64,000 nt of DNA from an uncultured Flavobacteriaceae bacterium (GCA_913048115.1 CAJWVI010000003.1:1-64000); one strand, 5' to 3'; positions 1 to 10,591 are shown, numbered from the stretch's first letter. Program-made: numbers and translations. Notes: generated from the sequence alone by a model not told the origin.

Positions 1-97
1 AAGACATATCTCCTTCTATGCCGTCAATAGGGTAGGTTTTTATCTCTCCTTTTGCATTTGCATTTTTTTGACGCCAAATTTTAAGTGTAAGTTTCAT
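1..97 (-). CDS. sdhB: succinate dehydrogenase iron-sulfur subunit, N-terminal fragment
   Basis: Only the first 32 codons lie in the window; the frame begins MKLTLKIWRQ and runs off the left edge. The beta-strand start with an early IWRQ, followed by a KGEIKTYPI-like stretch, is typical of the ferredoxin-like N-terminus of SdhB/FrdB. The ATG lies 7 bp after the sdhA stop on the same strand, giving the order sdhC-sdhA-sdhB seen in single-membrane-subunit (type B) complexes. The iron-sulfur cysteines are outside the window, so the call rests on this short start and on the operon context. Confidence 0.85.
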   Translation of the reverse strand, partial: MKLTLKIWRQKNANAKGEIKTYPIDGIEGDMS

Positions 98-104
98 CTG
101 TATC

Positions 105-2120
105 TTATTTATATGAACGTGTTTTTAATTCTATATTCTCAAAAATTAATGTTTCTTTATGCAGTACAGCATCGTTTGGTGCCCCCTTATATTCCCAGGC
201 AGAAACATACTTGAAGTTTATATCATCTCTAAGGGCTTCTCCTTTTTGAGCGCCCTCTTGCTCTACGCTCTCTTCTCTAAAGTGACCTCCGCAGGATTCG
301 TTTCTATCTAAAGCATCTTTAGCGAACAGTTCTCCTAGTTCTAGGAAGTCTGCCACACGACCTGCTTTTTCAAGTTCTTGATTTAAAGTGTCTTTTGTGC
401 CGGGAACCTTTACATTGTTCCAAAAGTCTTCTCTCAATGCTGAAATTTCTTTAATAGCAGATTCTAGATCTTTTGCATTACGAGACATTCCACACTTATT
501 CCACATAATCTTACCTAACTTCTTGTGGTAATAATCTACAGAACGCGCTCCAGAGCCACCCATCAATTTATTAATACGGTCTTGAACTTCTTTTTCTGCT
601 TGGTCAAACTCTTTGGTGTCTGTTGGTATTTCACCAGTTCTAATATCTTTAGAAAGGTAATCACCAATAGTGTATGGTAATACAAAATAACCATCTGCCA
701 GTCCTTGCATTAAGGCTGAAGCTCCAAGTCTGTTTGCACCGTGGTCAGAGAAATTTGCTTCTCCAGTTGCGTATAATCCTTCAACAGTAGTTTGCAGGTT
801 GTAATCTACCCAGAGACCTCCCATAGTATAGTGTACCGCCGGGTAAATCATCATAGGAGTTTTGTAAGGGTTTTCATCTACAATCTTCTCATACATCTGG
901 AAAAGGTTCCCGTATTTGTTTTCAATTACGGCAGCACCCATTTTGTATATATCTGCTTCAGAAGGATTGTTGATTTTTTCTATTAATGCTTTTTCTTTCC
1001 CGTAACGTTCAATAGCGCTTGAGAAATCAAGGTATACTGCCTCCCCTGTTTTGTTTACTCCAAAGCCAGCATCACAACATTCTTTTGCTGCCCTGGATGC
1101 AACATCACGAGGCACTAAATTACCAAAGGCAGGGTACCTTCTCTCAAGGTAGTAATCTCTGTCTTGTTCAGATAATTGGGTTGGTTTTAGCTTACCATCT
1201 CTTATGGCCTTGGCATCTTCTTTCTTTTTAGGAACCCATATACGCCCATCATTACGCAAAGATTCGCTCATTAGTGTAAGTTTAGACTGATGATCTCCAG
1301 ACACAGGAATACATGTTGGATGTATCTGCGTATAACAAGGATTGGCAAAATAAGCGCCTCTTCTATGAGCTCTCCATGAGGCAGTAACATTACTACCCAT
1401 GGCATTTGTACTTAAAAAAAATACATTACCATATCCTCCAGAGGCCAAAACAACGGCATGGGCAGAGTGGCGTTCTATCTCTCCAGTAATTAGATTACGT
1501 GCAATAATACCTCTGGCTTTACCATCAACTTTTACAACGTCAAGCATTTCGTGACGGTTAAACGATTGAATTTTACCTCTATTGATTTGACGATTCATTG
1601 CAGAATAAGCGCCCAATAAAAGTTGCTGTCCTGTTTGTCCTTTGGCATAAAAAGTTCTGGATACCAAAACCCCACCAAAAGATCTATTATCTAAAAGACC
1701 TCCATACTCACGTGCAAAAGGAACTCCTTGGGCAACACACTGGTCTATAATATTTGTTGAAACTTCTGCCAAACGATGCACGTTTGCCTCACGAGAGCGG
1801 TAATCTCCCCCTTTTACAGTGTCGTAGAATAACCTGTAGGCAGAATCTCCATCTCCTTGATAGTTTTTTGCTGCATTAATACCTCCCTGTGCAGCAATTG
1901 AATGTGCACGTCTTGGAGAATCTTGGTAGCAAAATGTTTTTACATTGTAGCCCAATTCAGCAAGAGTTGCAGCAGCACTACCTCCAGCCAATCCTGTACC
2001 AACAATAATAACATCAATGTTACGCTTGTTTGCTGGATTTACAAGATCAATTTCGTTTTTGTGTTTGGTCCACTTATCTGCTAGTGGTCCTGAAGGTATT
2101 TTAGAATCTAATATAGACAT
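105..2120 (-). CDS. sdhA: succinate dehydrogenase / fumarate reductase flavoprotein subunit
   Basis: Catalytic subunit of complex II: oxidises succinate to fumarate and passes electrons through SdhB to menaquinone. The 671 residues carry a Rossmann FAD motif ([11 protein letters not shown], about residues 40-50) and the flavinylation segment [11 protein letters not shown], in which His73 is the expected covalent FAD ligand. A catalytic-domain HPT ([10 protein letters not shown]) and a C-terminal helical domain follow. The long form (about 670 residues, against 590 in E. coli) is normal for Bacteroidota and other type B enzymes. It lies 10 bp after sdhC and 7 bp before sdhB, and the three are probably one transcript from the sdhC promoter. 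Confidence 0.97.
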   Translation of the reverse strand: MSILDSKIPSGPLADKWTKHKNEIDLVNPANKRNIDVIIVGTGLAGGSAAATLAELGYNVKTFCYQDSPRRAHSIAAQGGINAAKNYQGDGDSAYRLFYDTVKGGDYRSREANVHRLAEVSTNIIDQCVAQGVPFAREYGGLLDNRSFGGVLVSRTFYAKGQTGQQLLLGAYSAMNRQINRGKIQSFNRHEMLDVVKVDGKARGIIARNLITGEIERHSAHAVVLASGGYGNVFFLSTNAMGSNVTASWRAHRRGAYFANPCYTQIHPTCIPVSGDHQSKLTLMSESLRNDGRIWVPKKKEDAKAIRDGKLKPTQLSEQDRDYYLERRYPAFGNLVPRDVASRAAKECCDAGFGVNKTGEAVYLDFSSAIERYGKEKALIEKINNPSEADIYKMGAAVIENKYGNLFQMYEKIVDENPYKTPMMIYPAVHYTMGGLWVDYNLQTTVEGLYATGEANFSDHGANRLGASALMQGLADGYFVLPYTIGDYLSKDIRTGEIPTDTKEFDQAEKEVQDRINKLMGGSGARSVDYYHKKLGKIMWNKCGMSRNAKDLESAIKEISALREDFWNNVKVPGTKDTLNQELEKAGRVADFLELGELFAKDALDRNESCGGHFREESVEQEGAQKGEALRDDINFKYVSAWEYKGAPNDAVLHKETLIFENIELKTRSYK

Positions 2121-2130
2121 AGCGATGTTT

Positions 2131-2805
2131 TTAGTGTGAGCTGGGTGGGAGTTGATTTAAATGCAAGTAAATGGCAATAAAAATAAACCCTACAGGAATT
2201 AGTATTGCGTATACTTTGGCAAATCTGGTTAATGCGACAGAATATTTGTTGTTAAAACCTACACTCTGAAAAGAGGAGGCGAATCCATGCCATAAATGCA
2301 TAGCCAGTAGCCCGAAAGAAACTACATACAATCCAACACGTACCGGGTTTTCAAATTTATGAACTGTTTCTGTATAGTATCTAGTTGGATCTTCTGGGTG
2401 AGATTCTACATACTTATGGATCATCTCTGGGATCCAAAAATCATAAAAGTGCAATCCTAAAAATGATAGGATTACCAAACCAGAAATAATCATATTTCTA
2501 GAGGCCCAACTTGCATTTGCACTTCCTTTATAGGAAGCATATTTTATAGACCTTGAACTTCTGTTTTTAAGTTCTAAGACAAAGCCCATTGCAAAATGAA
2601 ATACAACCCCAAAAATCAATATTGGTTGCAGAAGTCCTTGAACAAGGCCATTGTTTCCCATGAAATGAGACCAACTATTAAAGGTGTCTGGAGAGAGCAC
2701 TGCTGTTGCATTAATAACAAAATGCTGTCCTAAAAAAAATACTAAGAACAAACCAGAAAGTGCCATGGCAACTTTTCTAGCAATTGAAGAGGATATTATT
2801 CCCAT
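2131..2805 (-). CDS. sdhC: succinate dehydrogenase cytochrome b subunit
   Basis: Membrane anchor of complex II (type B, one large cytochrome b subunit rather than SdhC plus SdhD). The 224 residues contain about five hydrophobic segments, including [19 protein letters not shown], with scattered histidines suitable as haem b ligands. I chose the ATG giving [11 protein letters not shown]. Longer reading frames upstream add a hydrophilic stretch that overlaps the promoter TATTTTTG at 2835-2842, so they are unlikely to be translated. First gene of the sdhCAB operon. Confidence 0.94.
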   Translation of the reverse strand: MGIISSSIARKVAMALSGLFLVFFLGQHFVINATAVLSPDTFNSWSHFMGNNGLVQGLLQPILIFGVVFHFAMGFVLELKNRSSRSIKYASYKGSANASWASRNMIISGLVILSFLGLHFYDFWIPEMIHKYVESHPEDPTRYYTETVHKFENPVRVGLYVVSFGLLAMHLWHGFASSFQSVGFNNKYSVALTRFAKVYAILIPVGFIFIAIYLHLNQLPPSSH

Positions 2806-2834
2806 TATGGTTAAGTTTTCTAAGTTTCTACTTG

Positions 2835-2865
2835 CAAAAATACGTCTCAAATTGCGTATCGACAA
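2835..2865 (-). promoter_or_regulatory. Bacteroidota-type promoter of sdhCAB
   Basis: On the minus strand a -7 element TATTTTTG (2835-2842) is preceded after 20 bp by TTG (2863-2865). This fits the -33 TTG / -7 TAnnTTTG promoter of Bacteroidota. It predicts a short leader of roughly 25 nt before the chosen sdhC start. Confidence 0.65.
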
Positions 2866-2992
2866 ACAATCGCTTTTGTTTATTGGCAATTTAGAATTGA
2901 TATGCCTAAACAAAGGGGGTTTCTCAATAAAAACGAGTTAAAATTTTAACATTACTTTAAAATTTCCGAAGCGTTAAGGAACGATTTTTACA

Positions 2993-5839
2993 CTATTTAA
3001 CTTCTATTTTTTTACTTGTTTTATCTCCTTTTAAAGAAACCTCAACACTATATTTTCCTGAGGGCAAATAAAATATGCCATTAGCACCCCTGTGTACAGA
3101 AATATCATTTTTTTCTAGGTATTTTTTTCCTTTTTCTGAAATGCTCGCGTTATAGCTCAATTGGTTAAACCCTTTATCTAAAGTTGTCGACCAAGACTTT
3201 AATCGGGCTCCGGTTTTTGTAGTAACTGCAATTTCAGCCTTGCCTGCTGCAGGAGCAAAAATTTGAAGGGGTATGCTTGGCTCTACATAAGCTCCGTATT
3301 GATTAAATCCAGTATTTCCCCAGCGACGACTCGCTCTTTTGTTTGCAATATCTGCCAACATGAGGCGGTTTATCGTTGTTTCTGAAATGCTTTGTAATAA
3401 AGAAATATCTGCCTTATAAATACTGCGGCCATGGGTTCCAACTAGCAAGTGTTTATCTCGAGCTTGTATCGCTAAATCATGCACAGCAACATTAGGGAGG
3501 CCTTCAACAAAAACATTCCAAGACGCGCCTGTGTCAAAAGATACGTAAGCACCATTGTCTGTCCCTAAATAGAGTATGGCCGGGTTGGCCGGGTCTTCTC
3601 TAATAACATTTACTGGAGATAGTGGGAGGTTATTTGAAATATTGACCCATGTATCACCATAGGTATCACTCATGTAAACATAGGGCGTGAAATCATCCCA
3701 ACGGTATCCATTTAAAGTAACATATACGCGCTCTTTTTTATGGCTAGACGCAATAACGCGGCTCACCCATAAATCTTTTGGGAATGCAGTAGAAATATTC
3801 TTCCAGTCATCCCCACCGTTTTTAGAAACATGCAAAAGGCCATCATCACTCCCAGTGTAAAGTAATCCAAACTGAAATTTAGATTCATCAATACTAGTTA
3901 AGGTTCCATAAGCAACATTACCTTGTTTACCGCCAAGAGTTAAATCTCCTGAAATAGCCGTCCAGTCTTCACCTTGATTCATGGAGCGCATTAATTTATT
4001 TGCTCCCAGATATAAGATGTCTTGATTGTGAGGACTTAGTAAAATTGGCGTTTGCCAATTAAAACGGTATGGGCTATCTCCAAGCTCGTGTTTGGGCTGG
4101 ATGTAGCTTTGAGTATTGGCCGATCTGTTTAATCTAAAATAGTTTCCGAATTGAAAACCAGTATAAACTATATTACTATCTCGAGCATCTGTTTGTATTT
4201 GCATACCATCACCGCCCATAATAAAGGCATATGGGTATTGTCCTGTTTGTTTCCATGCTGGACTTTCTTGATGCGTGTTGGGGCCTACCCAAACACCATT
4301 GTCTTGAAGCCCGCCATATACATTATACGGCTCTTCATTGTCTACATGTATGGCATAGAATTGCCCAACTGCAGGTTGGTTATTTTTAATCCAGTTCGCT
4401 CCATCATCATAACTAATATTGACCCCGCCATCATTCCCGTTAATTAAATGACCGGGCATTTTTGGGTTAATCCACAACGCGTGATGATCTGAGTGCACAT
4501 TTGGAGCAGAAATAGATGTGAAGCTCTTCCCGCTGTCTTTAGATTTTAAAATAGGTACGCCATAAATATAGATGCCGTCTTTATTGCTTGGGTCTACATG
4601 AATTTTACCAAAATAATACCCATAACTGTAGTAAATACCATCTAAGAAGCCTTCATGTGTTTTGTTCCAAGTAGCGCCACCGTCTGTGCTTTTATAGACC
4701 TCTGCACCTATTACAGGAGTGTCAAACAACATGGTATTGGCATCTTCTAGGTATGTTGCTAGATCTGCAGGTTCTATAGTGCCGCCACGCACCATGCTTT
4801 TCACGTTATCTGCTCTGTATTTTTCCTGAAACCCATTATTTTTTAAATAAGAATTTAACTTTTTGTTTTCTAGTGCTAAAAATTGAACGCTTGTCATGGT
4901 TTTAAATTGTTCTTTTGACAAGCCACTATTATCACTATTTGATGGTGCACCATTTTCTCTTCTTGTTTGGTTATCATGCACCGCATATACTATATTGTCA
5001 TCAAAAACAGCCAAGCCAATACGACCTACTCCAGCACCTGTTGGAAACCCGCTATTAGGCAAAGAAACCTTAGCCCAAGAACTACCACCGTCGATACTTT
5101 TATAGATGCCGCTTCCAGCGCCACTTCCTCTAAAGTTCCAGGCCTTTCGGTCTTTTTCCCAAGAGGATGCATACATGGTATTAAAATTATTAGGGTTTGC
5201 ATCCATTTCTATAATTCCACTTTGATTGTCTACAAACAATGTTTGTTTCCAAGTAATACCTCCATCGATTGTTTTATAAACCCCTCGCATATCATTGGTA
5301 GAATACAAATGACCTACTGCACTTACAACGATAACCTCAGGGTTGTTTGGGTTGATTAATATTTTACTAATATGATGAGAGTCTGTTAGTCCTAAATGTT
5401 GCCAGGTAGCACCATTATCTGTAGACCGTAATATTCCTATACCAGCATAACTTGACCGGGAAGCATTTACCTCTCCAGTTCCAACCCATATGGTTCTTGA
5501 TTTCCAGTCTACCGCCAAACTACCTACGTTTTGAGTGGGACTATTGTCTAGAATAGGGGTAAAGGTGGTTCCATTATTTACGGTGTGCCAAACCCCTCCG
5601 CTTGCATATCCAACATAAAACTCTGTTGGATTAAAAGGATTCACTGCCAAATCTACTACACGACCACTCATAATAGTGGGGCCTATATTTTTGAAAGGGA
5701 GGTTTTTAACAAGAGAGTTTTGGCTAAGCAATTGTTTTTCTAACAATGCATCGCTAAGCTTTAATGTCGATGTTGCAGGTTGTTGCGCAAAGCCGAAACT
5801 TGCCACAAAAATCAATATTAAGAGAATGTGTTTTTTCAT
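2993..5839 (-). CDS. secreted BNR/VPS10-type beta-propeller protein
   Basis: 948 residues with a signal peptide (MKKHILLILIFVASFGFAQ, cleavage after about residue 19). Asp-box/BNR-like repeats follow throughout: examples are STDNGATWQHL, KTIDGGITWKQ, KSIDGGSSWAK, KSTDGGATWNK and VSKNGGDDWKN. Such S-x-D-x-G-x-x-W repeats build the multi-bladed propellers of sortilin/Vps10 and of the xyloglucanase and exo-sialidase folds. Bacteroidota proteins of this length are usually annotated as glycosyl hydrolase or VPS10 domain proteins, but catalysis is unproven. The C-terminus has a small beta domain and no obvious T9SS sorting motif. It is transcribed alone towards sdhC; the substrate cannot be read from sequence. 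Confidence 0.8.
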   Translation of the reverse strand: MKKHILLILIFVASFGFAQQPATSTLKLSDALLEKQLLSQNSLVKNLPFKNIGPTIMSGRVVDLAVNPFNPTEFYVGYASGGVWHTVNNGTTFTPILDNSPTQNVGSLAVDWKSRTIWVGTGEVNASRSSYAGIGILRSTDNGATWQHLGLTDSHHISKILINPNNPEVIVVSAVGHLYSTNDMRGVYKTIDGGITWKQTLFVDNQSGIIEMDANPNNFNTMYASSWEKDRKAWNFRGSGAGSGIYKSIDGGSSWAKVSLPNSGFPTGAGVGRIGLAVFDDNIVYAVHDNQTRRENGAPSNSDNSGLSKEQFKTMTSVQFLALENKKLNSYLKNNGFQEKYRADNVKSMVRGGTIEPADLATYLEDANTMLFDTPVIGAEVYKSTDGGATWNKTHEGFLDGIYYSYGYYFGKIHVDPSNKDGIYIYGVPILKSKDSGKSFTSISAPNVHSDHHALWINPKMPGHLINGNDGGVNISYDDGANWIKNNQPAVGQFYAIHVDNEEPYNVYGGLQDNGVWVGPNTHQESPAWKQTGQYPYAFIMGGDGMQIQTDARDSNIVYTGFQFGNYFRLNRSANTQSYIQPKHELGDSPYRFNWQTPILLSPHNQDILYLGANKLMRSMNQGEDWTAISGDLTLGGKQGNVAYGTLTSIDESKFQFGLLYTGSDDGLLHVSKNGGDDWKNISTAFPKDLWVSRVIASSHKKERVYVTLNGYRWDDFTPYVYMSDTYGDTWVNISNNLPLSPVNVIREDPANPAILYLGTDNGAYVSFDTGASWNVFVEGLPNVAVHDLAIQARDKHLLVGTHGRSIYKADISLLQSISETTINRLMLADIANKRASRRWGNTGFNQYGAYVEPSIPLQIFAPAAGKAEIAVTTKTGARLKSWSTTLDKGFNQLSYNASISEKGKKYLEKNDISVHRGANGIFYLPSGKYSVEVSLKGDKTSKKIEVK

Positions 5840-6083
5840 TTGGTTATTTTAAAAATTGAAAAGTACAGAAAGGCAAGGTCACTTCAAAATAATTTTAAGA
5901 AGTTTAACACCAAGCCAAGTGCCTTGTTAGAATCATAATTTCACGCTTTTAATCTTTTAAGTGTACTAAAAACAGACCCTTGCTTTATATAATAGCCCTT
6001 TAAATTTTTTACAAGACATGCACATAGCTATAGAAAAAAATAAAATAACGCCCTTTAGCACATACATTAAAAATTGCAATCCT

Positions 6084-6091
6084 TATTTTTG
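6084..6091 (+). promoter_or_regulatory. -7 promoter element of the aminopeptidase P gene
   Basis: TATTTTTG matches TAnnTTTG and lies 30 bp before the chosen ATG at 6122. No -33 TTG is visible at the expected distance. Confidence 0.5.
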
Positions 6092-6121
6092 AGGACGTAT
6101 AATTATGAAACATTACTATTT

Positions 6122-7414
6122 ATGAAATACCACCCTATAGACCGCAACCTTTACATTCAAAACCGCAAAAACTTTATGGCGCAAATGAAGCCCTCTAGTT
6201 TGGCTGTTTTCAATAGTAACGATATATACCCAATTGGTGCAGACAGTACAATGCCTTTTGAGCAAGCAAGAGATATTTTATACTTAAGTGGTGTGGATCA
6301 GGAAGAGAGTATCTTATTGGTTTTCCCAGACTGTGTAGATCCAGATCATAAAGAAATCTTATTCTTAAAAGAAACCAACGAGCATATTGCTGTTTGGGAA
6401 GGAGAAAAACTAACCAAAGTAAGAGCTCTTCAAGTTAGTGGTATTAAAACAGTATACTGGTTGCAAGATTTTGATAAAATCATGCGGGAACTTATGGCGC
6501 AAACCGAAACTATTTATTTTAACACGAATGAGCATTACAGAGCTAATATAGCTACACAAACTCGTGAAGATCGTTTTATAAAGGCAACTAAGGCAAGCTT
6601 TCCTGCTCACTCATGGGCAAAGAGTAATCCTATCCTACAAGCATTGCGTGCTGTAAAAGATCCTATAGAGATTGCACTTATACAACAAGCCTGTGATATC
6701 ACTGAAAAAGGATTTAAAAGAGTTTTAGGCTTTGTAAAACCAGGTGTTTGGGAATTTGATATTGAGGCAGAATTTATGCACGAATTTTTAAGAAACCGTT
6801 CAAAGAAATTTGCATACACTCCAATTGTAGCAAGTGGTAGCAATGCTAATGTATTACATTACATTGAAAATAACCAAGAATGTAAAGCTGGGGATTTAAT
6901 ATTACTAGATGTAGGTGCAGAATACGCAAACTATAGCAGTGATATGTCTCGTACTATCCCTGTGAGTGGAAGATATACAGATAGACAAAAAGCAGTTTAC
7001 AATGCTGTAAACAGAGTTAAAGACCAGGCCACTAAATTATTAGTACCTGGAACTCTTTGGAAAGAATACCATGTGGAAGTAGGAGCTATTATGACCAGTG
7101 AGTTGCTTGGCCTTGGTCTTATAGACAAAGCCGATGTTAAAAATGAAAATCCAGACTGGCCAGCCTATAAAAAATACTTCATGCACGGCACGTCACATCA
7201 TATGGGATTAGACACACATGATTATGGCTTGCTGTGGGAGCCAATGCAAGCAAACATGGTTTTTACAGTAGAGCCAGGGATTTATATTCCTGAAGAAGGT
7301 TTTGGTATTAGACTAGAAGATGATGTTGTAATTCAAGAAACGGGAGAACCTTTTAATTTAATGAGAAATATCCCAATTTTAGCAGATGAAATTGAAGAGC
7401 TCATGAACTTATAA
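6122..7414 (+). CDS. pepP: Xaa-Pro aminopeptidase (aminopeptidase P, M24B)
   Basis: Cytosolic dimetal peptidase releasing an N-terminal residue linked to proline. The 430 residues show an N-terminal creatinase-like domain, then a pita-bread domain with its metal ligands: Asp263 in DVGAEYANYSSDMSRT, Asp274 in the same motif, the HGTSHHMG histidines (about 359-360), Glu384 in VEPGIYIP and Glu399 in RLEDD. The ATG at 6122 (MKYHPIDRNLY) is preferred to a frame-open extension of 16 codons, because the promoter element sits inside that extension. It stands alone and converges with brnQ. Confidence 0.93.
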   Translation: MKYHPIDRNLYIQNRKNFMAQMKPSSLAVFNSNDIYPIGADSTMPFEQARDILYLSGVDQEESILLVFPDCVDPDHKEILFLKETNEHIAVWEGEKLTKVRALQVSGIKTVYWLQDFDKIMRELMAQTETIYFNTNEHYRANIATQTREDRFIKATKASFPAHSWAKSNPILQALRAVKDPIEIALIQQACDITEKGFKRVLGFVKPGVWEFDIEAEFMHEFLRNRSKKFAYTPIVASGSNANVLHYIENNQECKAGDLILLDVGAEYANYSSDMSRTIPVSGRYTDRQKAVYNAVNRVKDQATKLLVPGTLWKEYHVEVGAIMTSELLGLGLIDKADVKNENPDWPAYKKYFMHGTSHHMGLDTHDYGLLWEPMQANMVFTVEPGIYIPEEGFGIRLEDDVVIQETGEPFNLMRNIPILADEIEELMNL

Positions 7415-7430
7415 TTCGCTACAAGTAGCG

Positions 7431-8696
7431 CTACTTTGTGCGCCCTATTATATTGGTTATTATAAAAGCAGCAAAAGCAGGTATTGCCCATCCCAGGCCA
7501 TTGTTTGCAAATGGAATCCATTGTTTAATAGGATCTAAGGATCCATTAACCATAAAAAATTGTAAGAAGTCTGGAACACTAAACACTAGAGTTACTAGTG
7601 TCACTATCTTAAAAACAAGTGGCGAAGCAATTTTTGTAGGCAGCACATTCAGTAAAATAAGTACAATCGTGATTGGGTAAATAAACATTAAGGCTGGCAA
7701 GGCTACATTAATTATATAATTTACATCAAACTGCCCAACAACCAAGCCTATAATGCATCCTAAAACTGCGGTACTTCTATATGCTATTTGAGAGTTTTTA
7801 GCAATCCCTTTTACAAAGTCTGCGGTACCTGTTACAATACCTACCGCAGTTGTAAAACAAGCCAGAGCAACCAAGACTCCTAAAAAAGCAGTGCCGTAAT
7901 TTCCTAGCGTATTTTTACTTAATATCGTTAATAAATCTGTGCGCTGTGAGACCTCAAATGTACCACTATAAAAAGCCCCTAAGGCAATGAGCCCCGCATA
8001 AACAAAAAACAAACCAAGCCCTGCTAGGAGACCAGAACGCGCAATCATACGTTTTTTTTCTTCATAATTATAAGCTCCTTGTAAGGCTAATGAAATTACA
8101 ACGACACCTCCTACAACGACACCTCCTATAGCATCAAAAGTTTGATACCCCTCTAAGATACCATCGGTAAAAGTGTTTTCAAAAATACTAGCGCGCATAG
8201 GAGCCAAGTCTGCAAACAAACCTATGCCTATGATAATTATAAGTATAAAAATAATTAGAGGCGTTAGAAATGCACCAATAAAGCTTAAAATACGAGTGCG
8301 ATTTAAAGCAAACAATAACACCAACGAAAAATAAATAGCACTAACACCTAGAGAAGAAATATTGAAATACGGTTCAATGGCGATTTCATAAGCTACAGAT
8401 GCCGTTCTAGGTGAGGGAAGACATACCGATATAGCATAGACAATAACAGCATATAATAAAGCAAAACTAGGAGATACTTTTGTTGCAAAATCTAGAAGGG
8501 TCCCTTGCAGACGAGCATATCCATAAATAGCCAAAATAGGAATTACAACGCCAGAGAGGGCGAAACCCAGAGTTACCCAAACCCAACTACTTCCCGCATT
8601 ATATCCTAAAAAGGGAGGTAAGATTAAGTTTCCTGCACCAAAAAACAAAGAAAACAAAGCAAATGCAACGAGATAGGTTTGTTTGGTGTAATTCAT
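7431..8696 (-). CDS. brnQ: branched-chain amino acid transport system II carrier protein
   Basis: 421 residues, almost entirely hydrophobic, with about twelve membrane segments. The N-terminal FSLFFGAGNLILPPFLG is the LIVCS/BrnQ signature, in which the broken first helix carries GAGNLI. Members import leucine, isoleucine and valine with Na+ or H+. It converges with pepP (16 bp between stops) and is divergent from the alpha/beta hydrolase gene at 8750. Confidence 0.93.
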   Translation of the reverse strand: MNYTKQTYLVAFALFSLFFGAGNLILPPFLGYNAGSSWVWVTLGFALSGVVIPILAIYGYARLQGTLLDFATKVSPSFALLYAVIVYAISVCLPSPRTASVAYEIAIEPYFNISSLGVSAIYFSLVLLFALNRTRILSFIGAFLTPLIIFILIIIIGIGLFADLAPMRASIFENTFTDGILEGYQTFDAIGGVVVGGVVVISLALQGAYNYEEKKRMIARSGLLAGLGLFFVYAGLIALGAFYSGTFEVSQRTDLLTILSKNTLGNYGTAFLGVLVALACFTTAVGIVTGTADFVKGIAKNSQIAYRSTAVLGCIIGLVVGQFDVNYIINVALPALMFIYPITIVLILLNVLPTKIASPLVFKIVTLVTLVFSVPDFLQFFMVNGSLDPIKQWIPFANNGLGWAIPAFAAFIITNIIGRTK

Positions 8697-8718
8697 AGAA
8701 AAGATTATGGTTATTGGC

Positions 8719-8726
8719 TATTTTTG
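8719..8726 (+). promoter_or_regulatory. -7 promoter element of the alpha/beta hydrolase gene
   Basis: TATTTTTG lies 23 bp before the ATG at 8750 and within the brnQ-hydrolase divergent gap. It argues against using the upstream ATG-like start whose frame would begin in the promoter. Confidence 0.5.
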
Positions 8727-8749
8727 CAAACGAGCTTCAATATAATCAA

Positions 8750-9520
8750 ATGATTTTTCACTACCACAACACCCCGATACATTATCAAAAACAAGGCAGG
8801 GGATCTGCAATAGTATTACTTCATGGATTCTTGGAGAGCTCTACTATGTGGAATGAGATTGCGCCCAGGATGTCTAAAAAAAATACGGTCATCACGATCG
8901 ATTTTCCAGGATTTGGACAAAGTGATCCCCTTGCAGAAACATTTAGTATGGAGTTACTGGCATCGATAACCTCAGAAATATTAAACCTTGAAAAAATCCA
9001 AAGTGCTTTGCTTATTGGTCATTCTATGGGAGGTTACGTAGGGCTTGCATTTGCAGCATTATTTCCAGAAAAAATTAAAAAATTAATATTACTAAACTCA
9101 AGCCCTCGTAAAGATAGCGAAGAAAGAAAAGGAAACAGAAATAGGGCACTTGCTATTATTGACAAAAATAAAGACGCCTTTGTAAATATGGCTATTAGCA
9201 ACTTATTTACTAATGAAGAGAGATTACATCATACCAAAGCTATTCAAGCCCTTAAGAGAGAAGCCTTACAAATATCAGGCGCAGCAATTAAAGCAGCTAT
9301 TATTGGAATGCGAGATAGAACAGACACAACGGCAATATTAAAAAGTTTTGATGGGGAAAAATATATTATTTCAGGACGCTTGGACCCAATTATCCCACAC
9401 AATGACATTGTTGCCATTTCAAAAGAAACACAAACAAGTCTTCATACCATTGAAAGTGGACACATGAGTTGGCTAACAAACTGGAATGACATTGTTAGGA
9501 TTGTGAGTCTTCTAAAATAA
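8750..9520 (+). CDS. alpha/beta-fold hydrolase
   Basis: 256 residues with the full alpha/beta-hydrolase layout: oxyanion segment LLHGFLESSTMW, nucleophile elbow LIGHSMGGYVGL (Ser in GHSMG), an Asp in GRLDPIIP and a C-terminal His in ESGHMSW. No signal peptide, so cytosolic. It resembles MenH/BioH-type esterases in size and lid organisation, but the family is too broad for a substrate. BioH is tempting because the biotin cluster here lacks a recognisable bioC/bioH, yet that cluster is 21 kb away and nothing else links them. The stop lies 1 bp from the convergent thiL stop. Confidence 0.85.
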   Translation: MIFHYHNTPIHYQKQGRGSAIVLLHGFLESSTMWNEIAPRMSKKNTVITIDFPGFGQSDPLAETFSMELLASITSEILNLEKIQSALLIGHSMGGYVGLAFAALFPEKIKKLILLNSSPRKDSEERKGNRNRALAIIDKNKDAFVNMAISNLFTNEERLHHTKAIQALKREALQISGAAIKAAIIGMRDRTDTTAILKSFDGEKYIISGRLDPIIPHNDIVAISKETQTSLHTIESGHMSWLTNWNDIVRIVSLLK

Positions 9521-9521
9521 T

Positions 9522-10571
9522 TTATTCTTTTTCATCTGTTGCGCTCCAGCCTCTTGCAATTAATGGAATCTTGGTATTGTCTCTTGTTACCAGATGGGTG
9601 CCTTCGGTAGGTTTTAATATATGACCAATTACGGTTACGTGTGGATTGGCTTTTATTTTAGGATAATCTTCTTGAGAAATTGTAAATAACAACTCATAAT
9701 CTTCTCCACCATTAAGCGCAATTGTGGTGCTGTCCATGTTAAATTCTTCAGAGGTCGTGATCACTTGAGGGTCAAGGGGTATTTTTTCTTCATAAATGGT
9801 ACAACCAACATTAGATTGTTTGCAAATGTGTAGTATTTCAGAAGACAGCCCGTCACTCACATCAATCATTGAGGTAGGTTTTACTCCCAATTCTTTTAAT
9901 AATGCTGGTATATCTTTTCTGGCCTCTGGCTTTAATTGTCTTTCTACTAGGTATGAATACGGTTCTAAATCTGGCTGTGAATTTGGATTCACCTTAAATA
10001 CCTGTTTTTCACGCTCTAAAATCTGTAACCCTAAATAGGCTGCGCCAAGATCTCCAGTAAGCACTACCAAATCATTTTCTTGAGCACCATCTCTATAGAC
10101 CACATCATCTTTATCTACTTCCCCAAGGGCTGTAATGCTTATCATTAAGCCGTGTGCAGAAGACGTTGTGTCTCCTCCAATTACATCTACATTGTAATAT
10201 TTTGCGGCAGTAGCAATACCCGCGTATAGTTCTTCGAGCGCCTCCACAGGAAATCTATTAGAAACAGCAATAGAAACTGTGATTTGGGAGGGAATCGCGT
10301 TCATTGCAAATACATCACTTACATTAACAACCACACTTTTATACCCCAAATGCTTTAAAGGCATGTAACTCAAGTCAAAATGCACTCCTTCAATCAATAA
10401 ATCTGTAGTTACCACCGTTTGTTTTTTGTGGTCAATAACAGCAGCATCATCTCCAATACTTTTTATTGTTGAGCCATGCTTTACATCAAAATGTTTGGTA
10501 AGATGGTCTATTAATCCAAACTCTCCTAATGAAGAAATAGGGGTTTTTAATGGGTCTTTATTTTCTAACAT
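9522..10571 (-). CDS. thiL: thiamine-monophosphate kinase
   Basis: 349 residues of the AIR-synthase/ThiL fold, which phosphorylates thiamine monophosphate to the cofactor TPP. The start is LGEFGLIDHLTKHF, then the Mg-ATP site GDDAAV (Asp pair), VVNVSDVFAMNA, GGDTTS, VVLTGDLGAA and SMIDVSDGLSSE, and a C-terminal GGEDYELLF loop. All are standard for ThiL. I start at MLENKDP; a longer open frame would include the promoter TATTTTTG at 10592-10599. The only thiamine synthesis gene in the window; the thiamine uptake locus lies at 50-56 kb. Confidence 0.94.
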   Translation of the reverse strand: MLENKDPLKTPISSLGEFGLIDHLTKHFDVKHGSTIKSIGDDAAVIDHKKQTVVTTDLLIEGVHFDLSYMPLKHLGYKSVVVNVSDVFAMNAIPSQITVSIAVSNRFPVEALEELYAGIATAAKYYNVDVIGGDTTSSAHGLMISITALGEVDKDDVVYRDGAQENDLVVLTGDLGAAYLGLQILEREKQVFKVNPNSQPDLEPYSYLVERQLKPEARKDIPALLKELGVKPTSMIDVSDGLSSEILHICKQSNVGCTIYEEKIPLDPQVITTSEEFNMDSTTIALNGGEDYELLFTISQEDYPKIKANPHVTVIGHILKPTEGTHLVTRDNTKIPLIARGWSATDEKE

Positions 10572-10591
10572 GAGTATATTTTTACGTACGG

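Noticed and set aside
792-2084. Several plus-strand open frames inside sdhA
   Set aside because: Antisense to a strongly conserved gene, low-complexity hydrophobic translations and no promoters; shadows of sdhA codon use.
5869-5934. Imperfect repeat AAGGCA...ACTT / AAGTGCCTT before pepP as a terminator
   Set aside because: The arms differ by a 5-bp insertion, the spacing is large and no T-run follows.
8750-9520. Alpha/beta hydrolase as the missing BioH
   Set aside because: Only general fold motifs are seen and the biotin cluster is 21 kb away; not enough for a name.
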